64,000 nucleotides of DNA from Suillus spraguei (Eukaryota; Basidiomycota; Agaricomycetes; Boletales; Suillaceae), in the NCBI GenBank assembly GCA_016800925.1, contig JABCPU010000036.1:1-64000 (forward strand). Direction: 5' to 3'. The position numbers and the translations under genes were made by a program. A model generated the notes under the pieces. That model was not told the origin of the DNA. It ran no database searches and saw only the letters and a program-made list of their open reading frames with translations. Shown piece after piece: positions 1-10,523 of the stretch (positions within the stretch are counted from its first letter, which is position 1; each line of letters opens with the position of its first letter).

Positions 1-14
1 TACAGTCTTAACAG

Positions 15-438
15 GATCTATCTTACAATGCTCTTACGTCAGCTTCGCTGCAGCAGGACGTTCTGTCTTCCCTCATCCTGGCTGATAACTCCAATGCTCG
101 TAAAGGTCTCAGGCATCTCAGACTCCGTGGTAATAGAATCGACGCACTTGATGCTTTCCAGGGCATCGCAGAACTGTTCAAAGGTAACCGTTCAGTGCCC
201 GATTGGAAACTAGAGGAACTGGACCTCAGAGACAATGAGATTTCCAAGCTTCCTGCAGAACTTGGTCTTTTGCCTCTGGATGTCTTCTTGGTGGATGGTA
301 ACTTGTGAGTAGTTCGGTGTGCGTTGATTGTATAGTGATGCTTACGTGCTTGGTAGGTTCCGTATACCCCAGAGGAGGGTTTGGGAAAGGGAAGGGACGA
401 GGGGCCTTCTTAGCTGGTTGAGAGGTCGCTTGGAATGA
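15..438 (+). CDS. LRRC40-like leucine-rich-repeat protein, 3' end only
   Basis: This is the C-terminal end of a leucine-rich-repeat protein; the rest lies left of the window. The exon seems to begin after an AG acceptor near base 14 and opens with a repeat core (DLSYNAL). A second repeat (LRHLRLRGNRI) and a third (LEELDLRDNEISKLPAELG) follow. A GT-AG intron at 305-356 joins GNL to FRIPQRR, and the protein ends LLSWLRGRLE before a TGA at 436-438. The order repeat, DGNxFR, then a short helix ending in WLRxR matches the C-terminus of LRRC40-type proteins as I recall them. LRRs are protein-binding scaffolds; no enzyme domain is visible. The exact orthology rests on the short tail, so another plain LRR protein is possible. 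Confidence 0.65.
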
Positions 439-878
439 TACCCACACTGATGTGACTCCGTGCATCAGTTTTTCTTAGTCTAATAGCGATGATGTTGATG
501 TTCTGCTGCTGTCTTTAAATTGCAAGCTGAGGGTGCAAACTTTTGATCCAGTGACTTATTGAGTGGCCCAAGCTTTCAGTTCGGAGGTCTCACCTTACTG
601 AAAAGGGAGACTAGGCGTGTTTCAAGTTGCTTGTGTGTCAGTGCAATATTGAATGTTGCGTGATGGGTAAGTCTGCCACTGGTGACAATATTGATTCTGA
701 AAAGGCTCTAAGGCAAGCTGCTACGCGGCAGGCCAACGGAAAGAAGGACCAATAGAGATATGCAGAATATTGGCATAAATATCATCGGAACGTATAGCAA
801 ATAATTTAACTAAATACTACGACGGAAATGTTTGCCCGGACCTATAAGACTCAAATGTTGGGCAAACCTCGCGTGAGA
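439..878. other. intergenic, 3' flank of LRR gene
   Basis: No open frame with recognisable protein similarity is visible on either strand. It probably holds the 3' UTR and terminator of the LRR gene and then the edge of the repeat-rich block. Confidence 0.5.
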
Positions 879-2002
879 TGTGCCGGTAGTGTTGTGGGTA
901 GAAGTCCATTTCTGCCAGCCGGTTCTGCCGAGCAGGTGGGCTGGCAGAATCCGGCAGAATGTCAAACTGCAGCTAAGTAACAATATCCCGATAACTTCCT
1001 CACCTTATATAGCCATAGTAACCAGCTTTCTCCATCAATTCAGAGCAATTGCACTTCCTTGTAGAGTAGAAAAAAATCAGTTGTACAGCCTGTACTACGT
1101 CGTCGCAGTCTGTCCCATCCTTTATAAACTGACAATTTCAATCGTGGCGAGAAGGTTGATAACAAATCTGGACGCTACTACTGGTCTTGCGAACACTGTC
1201 CAGATGCCCTTCGCATCCAAGGTCGTGACAACCAACTCCCCATTTGCAGGTGGACACGCTGATGGATTAGCATGGTGGGAACGCCTTGCCGTCAGCGCTG
1301 ACAGACATCCTCTAAAGGCACTTGCAATCACCCTCCTATCCATCGTTCCCCATGCCGCTGATGTCGAACGACTCTTTTCGGACATGGGTAGCACTCAGTC
1401 TCCGAAGCGCTGCAATCTCTCGGTAGACACACTTGAAGCACTGGCAAAGATTCGAGCGAATCTTCGTTACCATACCCAGAAGGCTGTGGCTAATGGAAAG
1501 CCAACTCGTCGACGTCATGCGCACATGCATACTGGTGCCCAGCCAGGAATTAATGTCGAAATAGCTGCTGATCTAGAAGCCAATTTTGCATGGGCACCAC
1601 CGCTCGCACCTCAGACTGAGAACATCGATGATGATCTTGCAGGTCCTGAATCAATATCACTCGATGAGAATTTGCCCTGCTGGAACACGAAAAAGAATCC
1701 ATGGAACGAGTGCTGATTGACGGATTGGATGAAGTGTTGGAAGGTCAGGTTTACGATTTTGCGGAGTTGGAGTGTGTTGACCAAGGTCTTCTACCAAAAT
1801 CTGTTGATGACGAGATCATAGTAGTTGATCATAGCGCAAAAGACGACGAACGGTGGGATGTGGACACGCTGATGCTCTTCTGATGGTGTTTCTTAGTGAC
1901 GCTTACCATACATTGTCATATACATAGCTTTGTAGCACTTTGAGAATTCTGCCAGGTGGCAGAAATGGCGATTCTGCCACTTCTGCCGGCACAACCGGCA
2001 CA
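879..2002 (+). mobile_element. truncated hAT DNA transposon with imperfect inverted ends
   Basis: A short relic of a hAT-family transposon. The left end (from 879, TGTGCCGGTAGTG) and the reverse complement of the right end (to 2002, TGTGCCGGTTGTG) can be aligned, both continuing to CAGAAGT or TAGAAGT and then CCATTTCTGCC. Many short GGCAG or CTGCC motifs cluster at 905-962 and 1950-2035, as in hAT subterminal transposase-binding regions. Only the C-terminal part of the transposase remains between the ends. No clear 8-bp target duplication was found, so the exact borders are uncertain. Confidence 0.55.
1200..1883 (+). pseudogene. hAT transposase, C-terminal dimerisation region, frameshifted
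   Basis: The frame starting upstream carries a hAT C-terminal dimerisation domain: a WW pair (LAWWERLA), then PLKALAITLLSIVPHAADVE, then RLFSDMG and a helix LEALAKIRANLR. This region mediates dimerisation of hAT transposases. The frame stops at 1716, but an acidic tail typical of such proteins continues in another frame (MERVLIDGLDEVLEG and on) to a stop at 1881-1883, so there is a frameshift near 1680-1700. The BED zinc finger and the catalytic core are missing. It is a dead fragment inside the 879-2002 relic. Confidence 0.75.
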
Positions 2003-2337
2003 ATTAGTCGCAAACAATTCTGCCCCCTGCCGGTCACATGACGCCGAAGTTGAATTTCGATTTGAATTTCTCAATTGAAATTCACAGCAAATTGCTGTGG
2101 ATATACATTTGGAGCGCCACTTTTCAGTGCTGACTGACGCCTGACCACACCGAGATTCAGGAATTGAACAGGCCAGGATCAAAAGCAAACCATCTCTTAT
2201 CGAATCCTTTCACTCGCGATGACTCACATCCCGTCATCACTTTTTCAAGGAAGACTGACGTGGCTAAGGTGCTCAACATTGCCATCGCGTGAGCTGTCAC
2301 ATATATAATCGAGTATGATTTGACTTTCCAGTAAGTC

Positions 2338-3824
2338 ATGTTCTCCGTTGTATTCTTGTTGGCACTCCTGGCTTTCTCAGTCACGGGATCGCCCGTTGAA
2401 TTTCCCAATTCCCCCATCACCCTCCCATGACCAGGAAGCTAGCATTCTCCAATGTTACCGAGCTCTTGCGGCACGATGAAGCCCGCTTGGCCGCCTTTGG
2501 AGCACACAGCACGCATGGCCGACGTGATGTTGATGGTGCTACTCATCGTATTGTTCCTTTGTCACCCGCCGATTTGGGAAACACATTTTCAGGCTACACC
2601 GTGAAGGCTGCCATTGGCAATCCCCTCACAACCTGTAAGTTCAACACTGAGACAACATGCGGCTTCTAAGATAGTATTGAAGATGACTTGATTGTCGACA
2701 GCGCTACCGCGATCACATGGGTTGGCGCCGGGACTCCGTACGTCAGCTTGAGCGGCGTCGACACTGAAGACCCTGTGGTGGTCAATTACCATTATGGCTC
2801 CTTCCAAGGTATGACATACAACAATATCATATGTTGAAAACACCTACAATTAGTATCTATAGGAACTATGTGGAATGATAACATGATTTTAGCTGAGAAG
2901 TTAATCATCACCGGGATGGACATCGGTGTTGCTTCTACTTCGCGGGGCGTCGTCGCTGACGGTGTCCTTGGCATCGGGCCTACATCGTCAGGCCCCCGCG
3001 CCCTAACAGGACGAACGATTCCGACTATCACTGACCGCCTGATTTCGCAAGGCACCATTAAACGGCCCGTTGTTAGTATCTTTTTCCAGCCTATCACTGC
3101 AAATCAAGTCAAGCATGGAGAGCTTACCTTTGGTGGAACCCACCCTAGCATGTACAAGCACAACATCAGATACACGTAAGGCACTTCAGCTTCTGGATCA
3201 ATCCAGACTGATAGTAATTGTTTTGTTTCAGTGATATCACCACCACTCCCCCCTCATCGAATCATTGGGGTATCAATCAGAGTATCACCTACGGTGCTAC
3301 AACTATCTTGGACAACAGCGCTGGTATCCTGGGATTGTGGTACCACCTTTCTTTACCTTGCCTCAGGTGTGTATTTAGAGTGCAGCGAGTGATTAGTGGT
3401 CTCATCAGCGTTCGATAGATGCCTATGAGAAGTACAAGGATTCAACCGGCGGTACTGTGAATCCGGCGAATGGTCTTCTCCAGATTTCCCCCGGACAGTT
3501 CAGACAACTGTATACCTTGAATTTCTATATTGGCGAGGTACGTCCAATTCTGTCGGCCCTCACATCCCTTGTTAACCATTTGCACAGAGTATCTACAAAC
3601 TCATCCCTAATGCGCAAATCTGGCCTCGTTCTCTCAATGAGAGGATTGGGGGCGGTGCCGATGATATATATCTCGTCGTTAAAGACCTTGGAACAGCCAT
3701 TGGCGCAGGGCTTGACTTTATTAATGGCTACGTATTCTTCCAGCGCTTTTACATTGTGTTCGATAGCAGCAGGGACCAAGTCGGTTTTGGCCGAACCATA
3801 TTCACTTATAACATCAGCAACTGA
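2338..3824 (+). pseudogene. polyporopepsin-like aspartic peptidase pseudogene
   Basis: A secreted pepsin-family (A1) aspartic peptidase relic resembling polyporopepsin. It begins MFSVVFLLALLAFS, a signal peptide, about 30 bp after a TATA-like stretch (2301-2309). The propeptide frame breaks near 2428 (LP to MTRKL, one base missing). Introns can still be read at 2635-2682, 2809-2862 and 3176-3231. The first catalytic site, normally DTGS, reads DSAT in LIVDSATAITWVG. The second, normally DTGTT, reads DCGTT and is preceded by a one-base insertion near 3334; another extra base sits near 3419. The C-terminal exon (about 3589-3824) is intact: IWPRSLNERIGGG, GLDFINGYVFFQRFY, ending TYNISN. With both active-site motifs altered and several frameshifts, no active protease can be made. 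Confidence 0.85.
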
Positions 3825-3959
3825 TATGGAATTGCCAAAGTATGCGAAGCACGGGTTTGAAAGTTATACGGACTCTTCTCAAATAGGCTATGGAGGTTAC
3901 TCGAGTTTCTGTATACTACGATTAGAATATAGCAATACAAGTGAGCATGTGTACCTCCA

Positions 3960-5260
3960 AAGTCTTCAGCTATCTCTACAAGGGACCAGACACTGCTCTT
4001 TTTGCAATTGAGGAAGATGTCGATGTCGATGAACCGATTCCATTGAATGAAGTTCGCGACTATCAAGAGCAGCCTGGCGAATTCTCAACGTCACGCGGAA
4101 AGAACCGTCGGTCATGAACCTTCCCATTCATTTGCCTGGCTCGAATGTCCCTCAGTTCAGACAAGAAGGAGGAGAGAGATTGTCTACCTCTCTCTTAAAC
4201 CGTCACTTTTTACATGCAGACGAACTTGCTGGGCTTCACTATGAGGAATGCTTCGAACAGTTTGTACTTTATGTCTACACAGAAGAAGACGATATGACTA
4301 TTTGGAGAAACAAAAGAGAGGAGTCGCATGAAACAAAGCCTCCGAGTCAAAGCGGATTAGATCACAAAAAGTGGCTCGAATCCAAACTGTTTCAATTTGA
4401 GAAGGAGAACGCTTCCATCTTCGAGCTCTGCTTCAGCATCGACCTGCAGTTTCTTTCACCGACCTTCGCACAGTCGAAGGACATACTTTCGATACCTTCC
4501 ATGAAGCTGCATGTGACCTCGGATTATTTGAGAACCAAAATGAAGGATATCTCACACTACGAGAAGCTGTCGAATCCCTTCGCACTCCCTCTCAATTACG
4601 ATTTCTATTCTACTGGAAGGCTATGCAGCTATGCCACTCTGGACAGAATTTTGAGAAATGCTATCCATCGACCACATCCAAAGACTCGGCAATGTACACA
4701 ATGGTTATGAATTCACACTGTAGATCATCGATGGTCTGCTCCCTCATTCTGGAAGACATCTTGGAGATTTCGGCTTGCCATCCCCTCCCAGACAATCCAT
4801 CGAAGTCTACAATGAGCAAACTTATCAGGCCAAGGAAAAATGTTCTCAGTAAAGGCTCTATCATCAATACTGCGCGCACAAGGATAAATTGTGGTCATTG
4901 TCGGAGGCAGTGCACTTAGTGCCACTGCATATGGCCGTATGGCTCATCATATGTTTGGCATTCCTGTAACCAATGACAACGTCAATTTGCATAGCTCCAT
5001 TCATCCACACTCACCTCGAGCTGATCTCATTCGACATGCAACAGCAATCATTTGGGATGAACTGCTTGTAATCAATAGAGCTGCCTGGGAAAGTGTGGAT
5101 GAACTCTGTCACACAATCTGCAATAAACCAGGAATACCATTTGCAGGAATCACATTTGTAGGATTGGGAGACTTTCGACAAGCAGGACCTATTGTCAGCG
5201 GAGCAGGCGAGACTGCAACGTTAGCACAAATCGTCTGCACTATGGGAAAACATATGCTTA
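3960..5260 (+). mobile_element. Helitron helicase (RepHel) relic
   Basis: Broken pieces of a Helitron Rep-helicase polyprotein occur in order in different frames. They are SYLYKGPDTALFAIEED (about 3970), LPIHLPGSNVPQFRQEG (4120-4180), YEECFEQFVLYVYTEEDD (about 4240), the linker LRTVEGHTFDTFHEAA then LREAVESLRTPSQLRFLF (about 4470-4610), and a Pif1-type helicase block: GGSALSATAYGRMAHHMFGIPV (4897-4970), IIWDEL (the DE-box) and FVGLGDFRQAGPIV (5155-5200). The Rep nuclease part upstream and the helicase C-terminus downstream are missing, and neither a 5' TC nor a 3' hairpin-CTRR end was found. It abuts the peptidase pseudogene on the left and an opposite-strand Plavaka relic on the right. Confidence 0.75.
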
Positions 5261-5414
5261 TTGACCCTCAATGCAGCAATTCGCAGCGCACATCAGGAAA
5301 ACCCTCCCATGTAAACTTAGATAAATTAGAGACTTTTTTGACAGCTGTCAAAATTTGAAGTATCTGGCTCTAAGAGCGATAGCGCAGTGCAGGCTAACAA
5401 TAATCATTGGCAAC

Positions 5415-6790
5415 CTAGCGCAGTGTAACAAAACTATATCGATCTATGTATGTATTTACATAAAATGATGAACACTCGTCAAGAATGTTGGAAGAGGTCC
5501 ATTCATGAGGAGCCACAGGTCCGAAATGCGGAATCAAATGCGCGCTACAACGAATGTTGCTGATTGGTATAATGCTGGCCATACATTCTCCGTTTTTGAT
5601 GATGCGCGAAACCTTGTGCAAGCCATGATCTCGGTTAGGTATGCGGAAGGGAGAGAACCATTCAACATATGCGAGATGTTGAGGGGGCTGGAATGTGGAT
5701 GGGAAAAGTTTTGGGACGGCTTTGGGAGGGATCGAAAATATAACACGGACTTGCGCAATTCGATATCCTGTTGAATAGTACTAGCTACTGAGTACCAGTC
5801 AATAGAACGATTCAGAACACTTACCTTTGGTGCTGAGTGAACCACCTGTACCATCATTAACAAACACAGTATCAAATCATGGTGCGACACTGTCGAACGC
5901 AAATGTTCCTGACTGTCCAGGACGTGCATGGACACTATCAACAGTGACCGGAGAATCGTCATGACCACGAACATCAGCCGAGAGCCATTTCACCTTGTGA
6001 AAGACTGGTAGTGTTCGAAATGGGATGTGGATATCGGCTGCTCGATCTTCAAGCTGCCTGGCTGTAATGGTAGTGTTGGCAGGAAGTGTGACTTTGGCAA
6101 CATAACGTGTGAGAGATTCGTTAAAGTGCGTGGCGCCATATTCATTGACAACCCTGTCCGTGGTGACTGCCTTGACTGTAGGATGCTTTGTCATCGTTTG
6201 AGTACGACGAAATGTCATTTCGGGGGGACGTGGCTGATGTGGACGTGCAGTGTTACCAATAAGTCTCCACTGAATGTATTTTTCGTGATGAAAAACTTTC
6301 TCCCTCCGTTCAAGCCAAGTCGTCATCTGAGCAAACTCGTTCTTGTGATTCGTAGAATGATAAGCATCTTTTGCGAGATCAATGTGAAGACGTTCAGTGT
6401 ATTCAGTATTGTAGTTGTCCGTAGTGCCGAACATTCAAATCATATGAGCGTAGTGAGCTGTGAAGTGGAGCTTTGGCAAATTGAACGAATTCCGAATGCC
6501 AAGGTCAATAAAGATGTCCTTGTTGTCGTGGAAAAGGTCGAGTGCCTCATTGAGTAAGACCAGTGTCTCGGAGGTGTGAGATGGGTACTGAGCGAGGTAT
6601 AAAAAGTCTAGCAGACCACAAATGGCACGGAGGAGTCGAGTGGAGGACATGTTATGAGGTAGACTGGTGTCAATGATGATGCTGAGCAAGAAACGGCAAA
6701 TTTGATTGTGTTCTGTACCACTCACGCGCGAAAGAGTAGTGATACCCTTTGTAAATATTTGGATATGGTGATTTGGGGGAAGGCGTCGAA
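5415..6790 (-). mobile_element. Plavaka-type transposase relic (C-terminal half)
   Basis: Read on the minus strand from 6790, the frames give LRRLPPNHHIQIFTKGI, then VSGTEHNQICRFLL, LLDFLYLAQYPSHTSETL, KDIFIDLGIRNSFNLPKLHF, and after one frame change LFGTTDNYNTEYTERLH with HIDLAKDAYHSTNHKNEF and MTTWLERREK. The far C-terminus is [17 protein letters not shown] and DRYSFVTLR, ending at 5415. This series is what I know from basidiomycete Plavaka elements (CACTA superfamily) with the DUF6830-like tail. Frames change near 6434 and between 5880 and 5600, so it is inactive. Its N-terminal half is cut off where the LTR at 6789 begins. Confidence 0.75.
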
Positions 6791-7475
6791 GACCATACTC
6801 AAAGGGAGAGAGATCTGAAGGGCTTTGGCCTCAGTTCGTGCACTGTGCCCCTTTCCTGAGTAATGCCCCTTATTTCAGGGAGAAGGTATACATCCGAAGA
6901 TCCGGAAGGAGTTGCATGATGGATCCGGACGTCTGAAGGTTATCCAGAATGTAGGAATAAAACAAGGATTAAGACTAGCTTCAGAATGAGTTCCTAACTA
7001 GAAACTAACAGAGATAGACTATCCGAAGATAGAGTCAGAGATATAGACTATAGGAATCAATCCCAAGTCTCGGAAGATGACTTAGAGCAGAAAGTGATTC
7101 TATGGAGATCTACAAGTGGTTTATATACTGTAAGTATCTAATATGGATAATCAACAAGTCTGGGACCGAGGGCTATGTACAAAGTGTAACGGAAGTCTAT
7201 TAGTTAATGCGCAGCGGATCAGTAAGCATGAATCGGAAATGAAACACAGGTAACGGATCAGTGACACAGGATGGAAGTATACACAGCCAGAATACCAGAA
7301 ACAGGAGGAATGACAAAAGGAGATAGACGCAGATATACACAAGGGGGTTAGAGTGCGAGAAGTGGGCACATTCGGATGGGTGATCTGGACAGGATCTGTG
7401 GACCGGACGGAAATAGAATCAATCGGATCTGATCGGATATAGTCAGATCTGGGATTAGAAGTATGGTATATGACA
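6789..7475 (+). mobile_element. LTR, copy 1 of the family also at 13324
   Basis: From AAGACCATACTC (6789) to TATATGACA (7475) this stretch matches the solo LTR at 13324-14004, in the same orientation. Copy 1 lacks the first few bases (TGTT) of the complete copy, carries about 100 extra bases near 7135-7235, and has its own TATA-like box (TTTATATACTG, about 7120). It begins exactly where the Plavaka coding similarity stops. The sequence just after the 3' end starts TGGAGCCACC, which could be a primer-binding site, but no gag or pol frame follows. Confidence 0.7.
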
Positions 7476-8260
7476 TGGAGCCACCATACCTGCCATATGT
7501 ATCTAGCCCAAGCTCTCAATGTAAGGCAATGTTAGGAAACTCGATTCCTACATGGCAACTGCTATATGACTATAGTCTGGCATTAGGGTAGTGTAACAAT
7601 ATAGATATATCAAACATTACTATGTACATAATGCACTGGAATTTCGTTCAGATTCATCAGACATTGCAATTACATTCAGATATGACCAGGTAATGCATTG
7701 AATTAGTGGTAGTACAAAGTAGTGAGGTACAACAGTTCCAAGCCTATGTATGTGAATGCAGGTCATCAAGAGCAGACAACAGAATGGGGAAATGAGTGAA
7801 CTATGAGTAGGTCAGTAGTACAACACAGTAGCAAATGACAGTGACAAAATGAAAGTACACATGGGAGTCTGTTAGCGACCTAGCCAGGCACTAAGGAACT
7901 TGAGCGGTGTCTGCAATGGGTGCTTTATAAAGAGCGGCGGCCTGTGCATATCAGTCGCCTAGCACGGAGTGTGCTAGTTGCGTCAGGTTGGAGGTAGGCA
8001 CGATGCACTGTCTCACAACCACGTCTTAGCGACAGGTTCTACGATGATGAATAGACTTAGAAGTGATGAGCTTCTAAGAAGTCGAAGTATAGACAATAAG
8101 CTTATTGAAAGGAAGTTCAGGGTCAAAGATCAAGTAGATTCAAGTTAAAGAAGTACAAAGGTTAACTGTGCATATTTATACGTAGATTGAAGCGCAGCAC
8201 GAATACATAAGTATCGCTAGATTAAGTATGAAGTCAGATAGCCAATAGGAAGACACATGC
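7476..8260. other. repeat-like interval without gene
   Basis: No coding similarity was recognised. A GC-richer stretch at 7870-8040 with a TATA-like TTTATAAAGAG (about 7923) could be part of another LTR, but I could not define its ends. Confidence 0.35.
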
Positions 8261-9295
8261 TCATAGACGAGTCAGAGGCATATGAACCAATGAATGCATG
8301 CATGTGCGAAAGGGAGTCATAGGTGCAGAGCCAAAGGTATAAAAGGTACAAGCCAATGAGGCAATGCATGAGTCATAGGTAAATGCAAAGGAAATGATAA
8401 GAGGAAATATGACACCAGATGTAGTCCTTGAGCCAAATGGTTGTTTGTGTGAACCAGGTGGTAGTGCGTGTTGAAGCGTGGATGAAGGCATTGAACACGA
8501 CAGAGGCATTTGAGGTGTGAGAGGCATGAGGAGCACGCACGAGCATGAAGAGTACCGGAAGAGTGCGTGGTTAGTGATGATGAAGGAGGCGAGCATAGGT
8601 GAGGTAGGGAGTGACAATAGCAAGCCAGACGAGGTAGCAGAGGACGAGGATGGAGGCCTCATCAGGATGAGAGTAGATGGCGACGCATAGGAGGAAAAAT
8701 GATAGTAGGGGTGCAAGAAGGTGTTCTTGTAACAGGGTCTGCAAGCAATGCAAATGAGGAGAATGTGCGATGATACATGAGGTAGGGGACAGCTACTTCC
8801 TTGAACTTCTCTGTGGCTTGGCTCCTGCAGATGGGCAGCCTTGCCATGCTTCAGTTTGGAGACTTGAGTGCTCCCCTTCTTGGCCTTGCATTTACCTTTG
8901 ATCTGGACGGGCTCAGACTCCTCGTCTGACTCAAACCCTGTTAGATCACTGGGGGCGGGTGACTCAGCATGCGCAAGTACTGGTGCAGATGGAGTTGGAA
9001 TTTTGCGAGGAGAGACTCGTTTGGAAGGAGGCACTGGTGTTGGTTCCCAAGGAGCTGGTGTTGATTCGTGAGGAGGCACAGGTGCTTGTGCAGATGGAGC
9101 TGGAAGCTTGTGAGGAGAGACTTGTCTGGGCACAGGAATGGGAGTAGCAGGTGGCACTGGAGTTGATTCGTGAGAAGGCATTGGTTTGGAAGGACGAGCT
9201 GGTGAAACAGAAGGTGGGGGAGAAGGAGGATGTGCTAGAGCTGCCTTTGCTGTGCGACATGCTGTCTTGCTACTTAAGGGTCTTATATAGAACAC
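8261..9295 (-). CDS. proline/serine-rich open frame of unknown function
   Basis: A 344-codon open frame. The N-terminal half is low-complexity Pro/Ser/Thr with repeated PHESTP-like units (VPPHESTPAP, MPSHESTPVPPA), then an acidic patch (TGFESDEESEPV) and a basic patch (KGKCKAKKGSTQ). The C-terminal half is rich in Ser, Leu and His and looks non-coding. I do not recognise the protein. It lies inside the transposon block, with repetitive DNA on both sides. The N-terminal half may be a disordered piece of a transposon-associated protein; a chance open frame is equally possible. Confidence 0.25.
   Translation of the reverse strand: MFYIRPLSSKTACRTAKAALAHPPSPPPSVSPARPSKPMPSHESTPVPPATPIPVPRQVSPHKLPAPSAQAPVPPHESTPAPWEPTPVPPSKRVSPRKIPTPSAPVLAHAESPAPSDLTGFESDEESEPVQIKGKCKAKKGSTQVSKLKHGKAAHLQEPSHREVQGSSCPLPHVSSHILLICIACRPCYKNTFLHPYYHFSSYASPSTLILMRPPSSSSATSSGLLLSLPTSPMLASFIITNHALFRYSSCSCVLLMPLTPQMPLSCSMPSSTLQHALPPGSHKQPFGSRTTSGVIFPLIISFAFTYDSCIASLACTFYTFGSAPMTPFRTCMHSLVHMPLTRL
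8972..9132. repeat. imperfect tandem repeat coding for the proline-rich units
   Basis: Blocks such as GCAGATGGAG(C/T)TGGAA followed by GAGGAGAGACT recur about 110 bp apart (8984-9020 and 9091-9125), separated by further GGAGGCAC(A/T)GGTG units. The array underlies the repeated Pro-rich units of the reverse-strand frame and suggests slippage or unequal exchange. Confidence 0.6.
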
Positions 9296-10523
9296 ATATA
9301 CAGTGACAACACAACTGTCCAGGGATAAAACTTCTTGCCAGTCCTTAAGTACATGGTCTCTGACTTTTCTACTTCGTGGGAGATAATGTGCTGAGTTCTT
9401 GGGTGGGTATCTTTCAACGGTCTTTCTCTTGAAGATCTGTGTGAAAGTGTTGAGTTTGTGAATTGAAGTAGTGTTGTATAGTAGATATGTTTCACCCTAG
9501 TAGATCATGTTTCAACCTATGAAAGTCTGTTTCAACTTTGTCGTGTTCTCCGAGTGCGTGTCTCCTGTTCCATTGAAAGAGAGAGTCTTTAGATCTGTAT
9601 ACGTAAAGCTTAGTCTGAGAGCTGTTAGATATTATATAGTCAACCCCTGTAAGGTAGTATATAATGCAGAGTAGATATAGATTTCTTAGTCTTACTTCAA
9701 GGCTAGTATGCCTGCACTTTCAGTTCTTATGGTTCTCACACGAATGGAGACAAGAGTGTAAAGTGGGAAGCTGTTATTACAGGTGAAAATGGGCTCCTTA
9801 TATACCTTTTGGAGGCCCTGCTTACTAAGCATGATTCTACACATAGATTGGTAAGAAACCTTTCTATTTAATGTGTTGAGTCAGCTTATTTTACTAAGTA
9901 CATTATAAATACAGTGAATTCTTACAAAGCATGACAAAAGGCTGTTGAGTCATCTCAGGGATTGGTCATGCAAAAGCTGACAAACCAAGCCTTTTGGGTG
10001 AGCTTACTCATACTTTTTACTAAGTAGATTACAAATAAAGTTCAAATCTTACAAAGATCTTACAAAGCATGATAAATCATGACAAAACATGATGAGTCAA
10101 GTCTGAAAGTCTTATAAATCATCAATTTTGAGAATAGAAAGTTCTGGAATAAAATGAAAGGGGATAGAATATGAAGGAAGTAAATCAAAGTAAAGTAAAG
10201 TAAAAAAATATAAAAGACAATCAAAGTGTGAGCAAAAAAATATGTGAGCAAAAAAATATAGGACAACTTAGAGATATAATATGCACTGTTGGATCTTTCC
10301 TATCACTCCTTCTTATATATTAGCTTGGTATGAATCTCATACCATGTATGACAGCACTGCCATCTGAGTGCAGACTCTTGCTAGGTCATTATCTCTGTCT
10401 TCACGAGAGCCAGAGATTTTGGCATCATCTTGAGTACTATTGCCGTCATGGCCTTCCTCATTCTTGAACAATTTTCTTAAATAAATAAGTGTTAATGGGA
10501 ACATTTAAGAATATAACACAACC
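9296..10523. other. AT-rich, gene-free repeat DNA
   Basis: Strongly AT-rich, with no convincing protein similarity. It contains the degenerate repeats at 9885-10130 and simple runs such as AAAGTAAAGTAAAG and a doubled GTGAGCAAAAAAATAT (10220-10260). Confidence 0.5.
9885..10130. repeat. two degenerate copies of an AT-rich unit
   Basis: A unit starting TTTTACTAAGTA, continuing ATTA(T/C)AAATA and then CTTACAAAGCATGA and GAGTCA, occurs at about 9890-9955 and again at about 10014-10110. Shorter relatives (CTTACTAAGCATGA) occur near 9822. The spacing is about 125 bp. Confidence 0.5.

Noticed and set aside
5534..5974. Minus-strand 146-codon frame as a separate gene
   Set aside because: It lies inside the Plavaka relic and represents a frame-shifted part of its C-terminal region.
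6027..6557. Plus-strand 176-codon frame
   Set aside because: It is the antisense shadow of the minus-strand Plavaka sequence, which has clear family motifs.
9296..10523. A mitochondrial DNA insertion, because of the high AT content
   Set aside because: No mitochondrial protein or rRNA similarity is visible; the AT-richness comes from simple and degenerate repeats.
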